DNA of 64,000 nt from NCBI GenBank assembly GCA_964538375.1, contig CAZIFQ010000001.1, forward strand, positions 62,001 to 126,000. The letters are read 5' to 3'. Origin of the DNA: JAUUZQ01 sp964538375. Lineage in GTDB: Bacteria; Bacteroidota; Bacteroidia; Bacteroidales; GCA-2748055. Below, piece by piece: positions 37,745 through 44,893 of this stretch. Each line of letters opens with the position of its first letter. The first letter of the stretch is position 1. A model generated the notes under the pieces. The model saw only the letters and a program-made list of their open reading frames with translations. It had not been told where the DNA came from and did not search any database. The translations under genes and the position numbers were made by a program.

Positions 37745-38501
37745 AATAACACGACTACGCTTCGTCCGGCTTTTCTTAGTGGGATGTATCCTTATTCTTT
37801 CGCTGGGGATGCTTGGCTTTGTTAAAACCCAAAAAGAAATTATCACTCTTCAATCTGTTGATAGCTTAGAACTTACCGCCGATCTCTATTTCCTTTCTGA
37901 TACCCTGCCATATATTATACTTTTGCATGAACAAGGTTCAAGCCGTGGTGAATTTGAGCCCATTGCTGAACGCTTTCAAAAAATGGACTACAACTGCCTG
38001 GCTGTAGATATCAGAAACGGTGGAAATGCAAATTTCATTAGCAATGAAACAGTAAGGCGATCCAGGCAAGGAAACTATGTCCTTGGAAGAGAAGGGGTTG
38101 AAAATGATATCCGCTCCTCAATTGATTATTGCTTTATTAAGTCAGGGAAAAAAGTAGTTTTACTTGGTTCAGGAGCTACTGGGTCTCTTTGTCTGAAGCT
38201 TAGTAAGGAGATGAATGAAGTAAAAGGAGTTATTGCTCTTAGTCCCGGTGAATTTTATGCCCCACTCCTGAGTATTCAGGATACTATCTCCGGTATGCAA
38301 AAACCAGTTTTAATAGCATCCACACAAGCTGAATTTCCATATATGGAACAGATGCTTTCAGGAATCGATGATGAATACAAATCTGCATTTCAACCAGAAG
38401 CAAATGAAGGGATGAGAGGAACCAGCGCGTTGCTGCCATCTAATCCCTCAAATGGAGAATATTGGTTGGCTATATTACTTTTCTTTAAGGAGTTCAAATA
38501 G
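37719..38501 (+). CDS. Alpha/beta-hydrolase-fold protein with an altered nucleophile position
   Basis: The 260-residue frame begins with a membrane anchor (VRLFLVGCILILSLGMLGFV, about residues 16-35) and then an alpha/beta-hydrolase fold: PYIILLHEQGSSRGEFEPIA is the oxyanion-loop region and KKVVLLGSGATGSLCLK is the nucleophile elbow. Where active enzymes read Gly-x-Ser-x-Gly, this has Gly150-Ser-Gly152-Ala-Thr-Gly155, so the nucleophile position appears to be Gly152. The start is uncertain: TTG 37719, TTG 37725 or a GTG near 37779 are possible and none is ATG. It overlaps atpC and runs directly into the GT9 gene, so it lies in the atpDC transcript. Probably a non-catalytic or divergent enzyme. 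Confidence 0.65.
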   Translation: MYLQKTYYKITRLRFVRLFLVGCILILSLGMLGFVKTQKEIITLQSVDSLELTADLYFLSDTLPYIILLHEQGSSRGEFEPIAERFQKMDYNCLAVDIRNGGNANFISNETVRRSRQGNYVLGREGVENDIRSSIDYCFIKSGKKVVLLGSGATGSLCLKLSKEMNEVKGVIALSPGEFYAPLLSIQDTISGMQKPVLIASTQAEFPYMEQMLSGIDDEYKSAFQPEANEGMRGTSALLPSNPSNGEYWLAILLFFKEFK

Positions 38502-39494
38502 ATGGTTAAATATCTGGTAATCAGGTTTAGTTCCATCGGTGATATTGTCCTTACAACACCACTCATAAGATGTTTGAAAGATCAGGTTGAAGGCGCAGAA
38601 GTGCATTTTTTAACGAAAAAACAATTCGTCCCCATTCTCAGTTCTAATCCCTACATTCATAAAGTACACATACTGGCAGATAACTCCCAGCTTACCATTA
38701 ATGACCTTAAAAAAGAACAGTTCGACTATATCCTGGATTTGCAAAACAGCATACGATCTGTTAATGTTAAGAGATCGCTTAAAAGAATGTTCTTCACGGT
38801 TAATAAACTTAATCTGAAAAAATGGCTGCTAGTAAATTTCAAGATTAACCGTCTGCCCGACAAGCATATGGTAGATCGCTATCTTGATACTGCCAACCTT
38901 TTCGATGTTAAAAATGACGGAAAAGGACTGGACTATTTTATTCCGGATGAAGATATTGTAAGCCCTGATACCCTGCCCGAAGAATTCAGTTTAGGATATA
39001 TCGCCCTGGTCATAGGCGCGCAGCATAGCACAAAAAGGTTGCCAAATGAACAGTTAATAAAACTGATCCATAAACTTGAACACCCGGTTATTATTGTAGG
39101 CGGTCCTGAAGATAAAGAGAGGGCTGAGGAAATTATCCGGGAATCTTCAGTACAACAAATACTTAATGGCTGCGGTGAGTATTCTGTCAATCAATCTGCT
39201 TCACTTATCCAACAGGCAAAAACCGTTATTTCAAATGATACAGGGATGATGCATATCGCGGCTGCATTTAAGAAAAATATCATTACTGTTTGGGGAAATA
39301 CTATTCCTGATTTTGGCATGTATGCCTATTTGCCCGGAGAGGGCTCTGTTGATTTTGAAGTGAAGAATCTATCTTGTAGACCCTGCTCCAAACTGGGGTT
39401 TGACAAATGTCCGAAAAAACACTTCGATTGTATGCAAAAACAAGATATTGCTGACATGGCTGATACTGCAAATAATCTTTTTTCGGAAAAGTAA
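38502..39494 (+). CDS. Glycosyltransferase family 9 (LPS heptosyltransferase-like)
   Basis: This cytoplasmic-face enzyme transfers heptose or a similar sugar onto lipopolysaccharide core. The N-terminal half has ISSIGDIVLTTPLIR-like sequence (FSSIGDIVLTTPLIRCL, near residue 9) and the C-terminal half has the GT9 nucleotide-sugar block ISNDTGMMHIAAAFKKNIIT near residue 246. CRPCSKLGFDKCPKKHFDCM near the end contains the Cys-rich element seen in Bacteroidota homologs. Length of 330 residues is normal. ATG 38502 abuts the hydrolase stop by zero bases, and the next gene converges, so it is the last gene of the atpD run. Confidence 0.9.
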   Translation: MVKYLVIRFSSIGDIVLTTPLIRCLKDQVEGAEVHFLTKKQFVPILSSNPYIHKVHILADNSQLTINDLKKEQFDYILDLQNSIRSVNVKRSLKRMFFTVNKLNLKKWLLVNFKINRLPDKHMVDRYLDTANLFDVKNDGKGLDYFIPDEDIVSPDTLPEEFSLGYIALVIGAQHSTKRLPNEQLIKLIHKLEHPVIIVGGPEDKERAEEIIRESSVQQILNGCGEYSVNQSASLIQQAKTVISNDTGMMHIAAAFKKNIITVWGNTIPDFGMYAYLPGEGSVDFEVKNLSCRPCSKLGFDKCPKKHFDCMQKQDIADMADTANNLFSEK

Positions 39495-40268
39495 TTATTG
39501 AGCGATAAATTGGTAAATAATCCTGGCCTTTTGCTTATCCGGGGCAGAAAAATCACTCCTGAATGCCGATCTTAGTGCTGCTTCAGTTGCTGCCTCGACA
39601 AAACAAGGCATGGATTCATCTGCACTGCTTTTAGAAACATCGGCATTGATTACAGACCCATCCCTCGCCACAACAATATCAACGACAATTAAAGCCGAGC
39701 CCTCGCACCTGTAAACCGGGATTGTAAAATACCGTTTTATTCTATTCAGAGGAGGTTCTAAAAATTCAAATGTTATGGTTGTGGGACCAGTAAATGGCTC
39801 TTCCTCTTCTACATCAATCTTTTCCGGCTGAGGTAAATCCTCATACACATACGATGAAATAATCTCCTCCCACTTTTCCCTGTCCTTCAAAAATTCATCA
39901 TCCTTTTGCAATTCAAGTTCATTCAAAAGATCCTGAACGTAATCCACTGTTGAAAGATCCTGCTGTACTTCATCATTCACATTCACTGCCCTGTTACTTG
40001 CCTGCTCTCTCGCCGCATAAACCTGCTCCAGCCACTCGGCCGGGACCTCAATCATCTCTTCTTCAAGTAGTTCTTCCAGCGACTTCTCCTCTGTAAAGTC
40101 AAGCATAACACCCAACTCTATATCATTCTTCAAAGAATCTACCTTTATAAAAACAAGTGTGATTAATACAAGCAGATGTATGATAACTGTCCATAAAATC
40201 GCCACAAGATTATCCTTAAGGAATTCCTTGATATTTTTTGGGCCATATGAAAACAGATCATTCGACAT
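39495..40268 (-). CDS. TonB-like energy-transducer protein
   Basis: The 257-residue product has one N-terminal membrane helix (NLVAILWTVIIHLLVLITLVF, about residues 20-40), a Glu-rich periplasmic linker with a coiled-coil stretch (about 50-150) and a C-terminal domain (about 165-257). That domain, with ALIVVDIVVARDGSVINADV then a Cys and ATEAALRSAFRSDFSAPDKQ, is the TonB C-terminal fold that contacts outer-membrane TonB-box proteins. The usual Pro-Lys/Pro-Glu spacer is short. No ExbB/ExbD pair is present here, so it must work with exb genes elsewhere. I start at ATG 40268, after discarding 11 residues from an upstream TTG. Confidence 0.82.
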   Translation of the reverse strand: MSNDLFSYGPKNIKEFLKDNLVAILWTVIIHLLVLITLVFIKVDSLKNDIELGVMLDFTEEKSLEELLEEEMIEVPAEWLEQVYAAREQASNRAVNVNDEVQQDLSTVDYVQDLLNELELQKDDEFLKDREKWEEIISSYVYEDLPQPEKIDVEEEEPFTGPTTITFEFLEPPLNRIKRYFTIPVYRCEGSALIVVDIVVARDGSVINADVSKSSADESMPCFVEAATEAALRSAFRSDFSAPDKQKARIIYQFIAQ

Positions 40269-40338
40269 GCGTAACAAAATTATAATCTTCTTTTGAAGCA
40301 AGAAAATTCCTACATTTACTTGACGAAGATAAGAAAAA

Positions 40339-40450
40339 GTGCCTTGAGTACTTAGAGTGCCTTGAGTTGGAGTACCGAATCATAATTTATCGAAAAGTTT
40401 TTCGGAGCGAATTCCTTCCCCCGGCGGGTGAAGGCCAGGTTGGGGGTGAT
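40339..40450 (+). repeat. Intergenic dispersed repeat, copy A (112 bases)
   Basis: This copy begins AGTGCCTTGAGTACTTAGAG, which holds a second AGTGCCTTGAGT unit, then has a TCGAAAAGTTT block and a GC-rich hairpin CCTTCCCCCGGCGGGTGAAGG. The same order of blocks, about 85 percent alike by eye, is found at 41159-41270. The copy lies in the 288-base gap between the TonB-like and lipoprotein genes, with no start codon or ORF of note. It is not a known insertion sequence: no terminal inverted repeats and no transposase. Confidence 0.8.
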
Positions 40451-40461
40451 TGATCAAAGAA

Positions 40462-40530
40462 AAAGTGAACTAAAGTAACTAGAGTGAACTAGAGTTGGAG
40501 CCCTGAAGCATAATTAATAGACAAGGTTTA
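40462..40530 (+). repeat. Intergenic dispersed repeat, partial copy B
   Basis: This stretch keeps the front half of the repeat: AAGTGAACTAAAGTAACTAG, then GAGTGAACTAGAGTTGGAG and CATAATTAAT. The hairpin half is missing. It follows copy A after 11 bases, so the gap before the lipoprotein gene is nearly all repeat. Confidence 0.65.
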
Positions 40531-40556
40531 AAAGAGAACAAATAAACATACCACAA

Positions 40557-41150
40557 ATGAAAAAAATTATTTCAATATTCCTGCTTTCAGCTATTCTCTC
40601 CAGCTGTAGCATACTTGAAGAGCTTGTTGCTATTGCTGCACTAACGAAATGTGAATACAGCTTTCATTCTGCCCAGGACCCGGTGCTATCCGGAATAGAT
40701 GTAATGAAGGTACAAGCTTTTACAGACCTTACCTTTATGGATGGATTAAATGTTGTGGCAAATATCAAAAACAGACAGCTTCCTTTCGGAATAACTGCCA
40801 ATGTGGAAGTAAAAAATCCCGGAACATCTATGGCTGCAGTAAATTTTATTGATTGGATCGCTTTTATTGACGATGTGCAAATTACCACCGGAAGAATTAC
40901 CAATCGGATTGAAATTGCCGCAAACGGAGGATCTGCTGTTATTCCTATTCGCATAGAAACAAATCTCTATGAATACCTGGAAGGCGACAATCCAAAAACC
41001 ATGCTAAATTTTGGTCTGAACTTAATTGACGCTGGCGGACAACCCACTCGTCTCAGCTTAAAAATTAAGCCCTCAGTAAAAATTGGAGCCACAACGGTTG
41101 CCTCACCGGAGTATTTCACAATAGAAAAGCAGTTTAGCTCAGGGGAATAG
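40557..41150 (+). CDS. Hypothetical lipoprotein with LEA14-like beta-sandwich
   Basis: The 197-residue product has a lipoprotein signal with Cys17 (IFLLSAILSSCSILEEL), so it should be anchored in the outer membrane. The mature part has a strand-rich domain (about 50-190) with LTFMDGLNVVANIKNRQLPF, ITANVEVKNPGTSMAAVNFI and DVQITTGRI, resembling the WHy/LEA type-2 fold often found in small periplasmic or stress-related lipoproteins. It is framed on both sides by copies of the intergenic repeat. It has no enzyme motif. Role unknown. Confidence 0.72.
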   Translation: MKKIISIFLLSAILSSCSILEELVAIAALTKCEYSFHSAQDPVLSGIDVMKVQAFTDLTFMDGLNVVANIKNRQLPFGITANVEVKNPGTSMAAVNFIDWIAFIDDVQITTGRITNRIEIAANGGSAVIPIRIETNLYEYLEGDNPKTMLNFGLNLIDAGGQPTRLSLKIKPSVKIGATTVASPEYFTIEKQFSSGE

Positions 41151-41158
41151 ATAGGAAG

Positions 41159-41270
41159 AGCCTTGAGTACTTAGAGTGCCTTAAGTTGGAGCCCCGGATC
41201 ACAATTAATCGAAAAGTTTTATCGGAGCGAATTTCTTCCCCTGGCGGGGGAAGGCCAGTTTGAGGCCGAT
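41159..41270 (+). repeat. Intergenic dispersed repeat, copy C (112 bases)
   Basis: This copy starts GAGCCTTGAGTACTTAGAGT then TTAAGTTGGAGCC, and TCGAAAAGTTTTATCGGAGC, and ends with the hairpin CTTCCCCTGGCGGGGGAAG, a perfect seven-pair stem. It has the same length and block order as copy A with about 20 substitutions by eye. It lies between the lipoprotein stop and the end of the convergent 974-residue protein gene. Compensated hairpin differences between copies suggest the structure is kept. Confidence 0.8.
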
Positions 41271-41279
41271 AATCTTCCT

Positions 41280-44204
41280 TTAAATATCAATATTAAACAA
41301 AAACTCTACATTCAACTCTTTGGTGCCTGGCAGATAGGCAAATCTTCCCCCCATGGCAAAAGGGAAAAACATCCTTATAGGATGAAAATCAAAAAGCAGG
41401 TCGAATCCATATGAAGAATGAACCTGGTCCTCCAGTGGATTACCGGAACCAGCGTTCATTTCCTTTCCAACAAGGTAGTCTCCCCATATATTGGCCCGGA
41501 TACGTTTAAGGTAAATAAGAGGTTCGATAGATAAATCCGGGTATAGCAGAGGCAGTGTGTAATCCAGACTGAACATCGTTATATCTTTTCCTAGCAATCC
41601 AAACGTTCCCCTGGGAATAGCAATACTGTTATTGTACCAATATGCCCCCGGGTGCTGGATTTGGTGCGAATATTTCAGTTTAATTGTTTGATGTCTCAGC
41701 GGGCCGGGCACATTCAAAGATCCGGAATAGGAAAATATGTCACCAAAAATAGGCTTGTCAAATGGAGCATGCTGGTAGAAAGCAATGGCGGTAAAGCCTA
41801 GCCTGGGGAGTATGTCCCTTTTGTTTGTTCTTAAGTAAGAAGTAAAAAAAAGCTGGTAGTTTAACCTATGACTACCTGTAAAATAGGAACTGTAGTCTGG
41901 ATTATAGAAAATATCACTGGAATAGCTCCATCCCACCCTGGGTTGTAAAAATGTGATAAACTTTCCCGTATTGAACCTCACTGGAAAATATACAGAAGAA
42001 CTTATGCTTAAGCGGTTTGGTTTAACAGCAATCGAATCATTCGAATCAACTATAAAGACACTGGGATATCCGCCATAATCCATGCGCAAATTAAAAATAG
42101 GAAATTTACCTTTAAAAGTAACCCCGGTATGGAGGTAATGGAATTTATCTTTATACTCATATCCAAGCATTCCGGTCACCGTACTCAACAAATTTTGACT
42201 AAGCAATGTTGCTCCCAGGCTCACCGGAAATTCTTCAGGACTTAGGGCTGCTTCAGGATTTAAATAATCGAAATACAGGGGCAACCATGAATGTGGATGC
42301 ACAGAATTCAGGGCTTTATTATAAGGAACCGGAGAATAATCGCCCGGTACTATGCTTTGCTCTCCTTTAATAATAGCCATTTCTGTCTCGCTCGACTCAA
42401 ACTCCATTTGCTCTGTTCTCGGGGGAATATTCTCCCTGGGGATCCAATTTGATTTTTCAAGAACAGAAGTTGCTGCATGATAGCCATTTGAATGGTAATC
42501 TGAATAAGAAATCATGGTTCCTGAAGGGCATATAGCTGGCTCAAAAGCTCCAAACTCAGCAGATGTAACCATGAACAGGCTATCAGTGTCCGTGTTGAAA
42601 CAGTAGATGTTGTCTATCCCCGAAAAAGTTCCGCTAAAGTATATATCTGCTGCACGAACTAAGGGAAATGAAATGTCGTTGAATCCGGAGTGGAAAATTT
42701 CTCTCCACTGATCACCTTTAAGAGAATACGTATAAAGAAATTCTCCCTCGAGGTCATTTAAAGTTACAAGTATCGCCGTATCGTTCTCCATCCAGGTGGG
42801 ATGCTGTATATATTTATTACCAGGGGAGGGTACCGATTTGATGACTGACCCGTCGAAATCCAATACAACAAGGTTAAAGGAGTGATCTGTTTTTTGCTCA
42901 ACTGATACAATCTGTTTTCCTGAATTGGATAAAGCAGGAGCATAGTATCTTGTCCTGGAACCCAGGGACTTTACTTTCCCGGTATTCATATCAAGCATGC
43001 GGATAACTGAATAGTTCCTGTTACTCCACCTGACGTCCGGAACCCATTCATCCCAAACCAGGAATTGTCCACTCATGCTAAATCTTCCAGAATTCATATA
43101 CCCAGGCCTGAATATCCTTTTTTCTTCTCCCCTGGAATTCAATTCAACAAATTCAGGTATTTGATCCAGTCCGCTCTTAAGTACAACTAGCGTTGAATCT
43201 GATACCCATTGAGAAAAATGGTAGTTAGAAAAAAAATTTTCCTTTGGCTGACTCCAGGTTTCATGTGGATTGATCGTCCTGTTATTCCTGTTTTTTCTCC
43301 AGTGTGTGGCATATTCCTCAAGGGCTTCCAGGTAAAACGATCTTTTTGATTTCACCCCATACTTAAGCATGCTAAAATAGGTAGGAGAGATCAGGTATGG
43401 TTTCCTGGCAGCATAATCCTCCATATCAATCCAAAGATTGTTTCCATACTTTCTTTTGCCGTGTCGAACCAGAAGATAGCCCAATTCGTAATGGTTGGGG
43501 ACATAATCTTTATATGATCCTAAAAGTGCTTTGGAGAATGAATATTCTTTTTTTTCAAGCAATTGAGCTTTCATTCCCATTTCAAAAGAAGGCATTCGTC
43601 CCCTCCCGGTTTGTGAAAACCTTGTTTCAGCGTCTACGGCATCACCTTCAAGGTACCACATGGGTAAAAAACCGGTAATCGCTCCCACAGCTTGTTCCCC
43701 GGCAATATAGGAGAGCCCTTTTGAGAATCCCTGGTTCAGCTTCGAAACCTGTACGGCATGCCTTCCTTCGTGTATAGCAAGTTGAGTAAGCCAGTCCTGG
43801 GGATAGCCATTCGGATCAGGATTTGTAAAAATTTCCAATCGTTTTGGGGCCCATACAAATACCCCGTTGGAAAAGCTTGCCTCGTTATGAACTATAACCG
43901 GCATTTTGCCATGCTCATGTTTCAATGCATCTGCCTGGAAAGGATAAAAATATTCCAGTTTATCCGCAAAATGCATGGCTAGGGTATCAAGACCCCGTGG
44001 AAAAATAAGTTGGTAATGATCGCTGGAAAAATGGTTCCATTTTACTGAGCCGGCATCTTGTCCATACTCATAAAACTGGCCATAAGAATTCGAAGAATTA
44101 AAACATAAGAAGATAATACAGAGGATAGTAGAAAGTTGTAATCCTCTATTCCTAGCTGACGGCAGCAAATTGAACCCCAAATCCTTTATTGCGTAAAAAT
44201 ACAT
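41280..44204 (-). CDS. Secreted HExxH metallopeptidase-like/beta-propeller protein with C-terminal barrel
   Basis: The 974-residue chain has a late signal peptide (GLQLSTILCIIFLCFNSSNS, cut near residue 42 at YGQ), a gluzincin-like domain (about 55-300) with HExxH as His145-Glu-Gly-Arg-His149 and a downstream WYLEGDAVDAE whose Glu186 would be the third zinc ligand, a WD40/TolB-like propeller region (about 330-600, SNSGKQIVSVEQ, SMSGQFLVWDEW), and a strand-rich C-terminal part (about 660-974) that resembles an outer-membrane barrel. This combination suggests a surface or outer-membrane protease. The start at 44204 overlaps the SUI1-like gene by 53 bases; a TTG at 44168 would still overlap its end by 17. 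Substrate unknown. Confidence 0.72.
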   Translation of the reverse strand: MYFYAIKDLGFNLLPSARNRGLQLSTILCIIFLCFNSSNSYGQFYEYGQDAGSVKWNHFSSDHYQLIFPRGLDTLAMHFADKLEYFYPFQADALKHEHGKMPVIVHNEASFSNGVFVWAPKRLEIFTNPDPNGYPQDWLTQLAIHEGRHAVQVSKLNQGFSKGLSYIAGEQAVGAITGFLPMWYLEGDAVDAETRFSQTGRGRMPSFEMGMKAQLLEKKEYSFSKALLGSYKDYVPNHYELGYLLVRHGKRKYGNNLWIDMEDYAARKPYLISPTYFSMLKYGVKSKRSFYLEALEEYATHWRKNRNNRTINPHETWSQPKENFFSNYHFSQWVSDSTLVVLKSGLDQIPEFVELNSRGEEKRIFRPGYMNSGRFSMSGQFLVWDEWVPDVRWSNRNYSVIRMLDMNTGKVKSLGSRTRYYAPALSNSGKQIVSVEQKTDHSFNLVVLDFDGSVIKSVPSPGNKYIQHPTWMENDTAILVTLNDLEGEFLYTYSLKGDQWREIFHSGFNDISFPLVRAADIYFSGTFSGIDNIYCFNTDTDSLFMVTSAEFGAFEPAICPSGTMISYSDYHSNGYHAATSVLEKSNWIPRENIPPRTEQMEFESSETEMAIIKGEQSIVPGDYSPVPYNKALNSVHPHSWLPLYFDYLNPEAALSPEEFPVSLGATLLSQNLLSTVTGMLGYEYKDKFHYLHTGVTFKGKFPIFNLRMDYGGYPSVFIVDSNDSIAVKPNRLSISSSVYFPVRFNTGKFITFLQPRVGWSYSSDIFYNPDYSSYFTGSHRLNYQLFFTSYLRTNKRDILPRLGFTAIAFYQHAPFDKPIFGDIFSYSGSLNVPGPLRHQTIKLKYSHQIQHPGAYWYNNSIAIPRGTFGLLGKDITMFSLDYTLPLLYPDLSIEPLIYLKRIRANIWGDYLVGKEMNAGSGNPLEDQVHSSYGFDLLFDFHPIRMFFPFAMGGRFAYLPGTKELNVEFLFNIDI

Positions 44205-44502
44205 AAGCCCTCTTTCTTACATCTCCTTTTAAAAACAGATCATACATTCTTGAAGAGCCACAAGTTCTGCAAGCGTCATGCAATTCTTGCTCCAATTCAA
44301 TCAAGTCTATTCGTTTCCCAATATACCCGGTGACAGTAGTAGTCAATTTTCCATCAATCTTTCTGTCGTCAAGCCCGATCGTTAGTCGTTGTTCCTTTGG
44401 TTTGAGAGAATCCGGCTCCTTCACGTTCGCATACTCATATTCAAATTCCGGGTAGGTAGAATAAATCATATCCTCAGCATCCGAGATACTTTTTGCTTTC
44501 AT
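44152..44502 (-). CDS. SUI1/YciH-type (eIF1-like) translation factor
   Basis: The 116-residue product matches the SUI1/eIF1-fold family: LTIGLDDRKIDGKLTTTVTG starts the fold and YDLFLKGDVRKRAYVFLRNKG ends it, with a variable acidic N-terminal 25 residues (DAEDMIYSTYPEFEYEYA). In bacteria the YciH form is thought to act at the 30S subunit and affect initiation fidelity. I start at ATG 44502, since a start at 44637 would add 45 residues of unlikely sequence. It would be translated just before the peptidase-like gene, whose start overlaps its end by 53 bases, hence possible translational coupling. Cellular role in Bacteroidota is not settled. Confidence 0.75.
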   Translation of the reverse strand: MKAKSISDAEDMIYSTYPEFEYEYANVKEPDSLKPKEQRLTIGLDDRKIDGKLTTTVTGYIGKRIDLIELEQELHDACRTCGSSRMYDLFLKGDVRKRAYVFLRNKGFGVQFAAVS

Positions 44503-44893
44503 GTTATTTCTGTTTGAAGAATGACAAATATATGTTTCCTCCATGAATCCAACAAGTATAATGAAGCTATATTTTTCAATTTTTTCATGCCAAAAATGAT
44601 AAGCGTTTAGTATCCAAGATAGTGGGGACTTCTCCATTGATAAATTACCCTCTGGCTATCCTTCTCCCCTCTGGCTAATCTTTATTCTCGTCTATTTTAA
44701 TAGATAAAATGCAGTCGCATTTTCATGCCATCGAGCCCACCCACTCAAGGCACTCCAAGCACTCAAAGTACTCAAAATCCTCCAGTCACTTCTTTCTCCA
44801 CAATTTTCCTTAATTTCGCAACATCTTGAAAAAAAGGTAAATTGGATGCTCAAAAATCCAACGGTGCCCTGTAACAGATCAAATAATTGACCG
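44503..44893. other. Divergent intergenic region with a reverse repeat remnant
   Basis: This 391-base stretch between the SUI1-like and DUF2723 genes must hold both promoters. At 44742-44791 the minus strand reads AAGTGACTGGAGGATTTTGA then GTACTTTGAGTGCTTGGAGT and GCCTTGAGTG, a decayed inverted copy of the front half of the intergenic repeat. I see no other ORF, RNA or hairpin in the rest. Confidence 0.6.
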
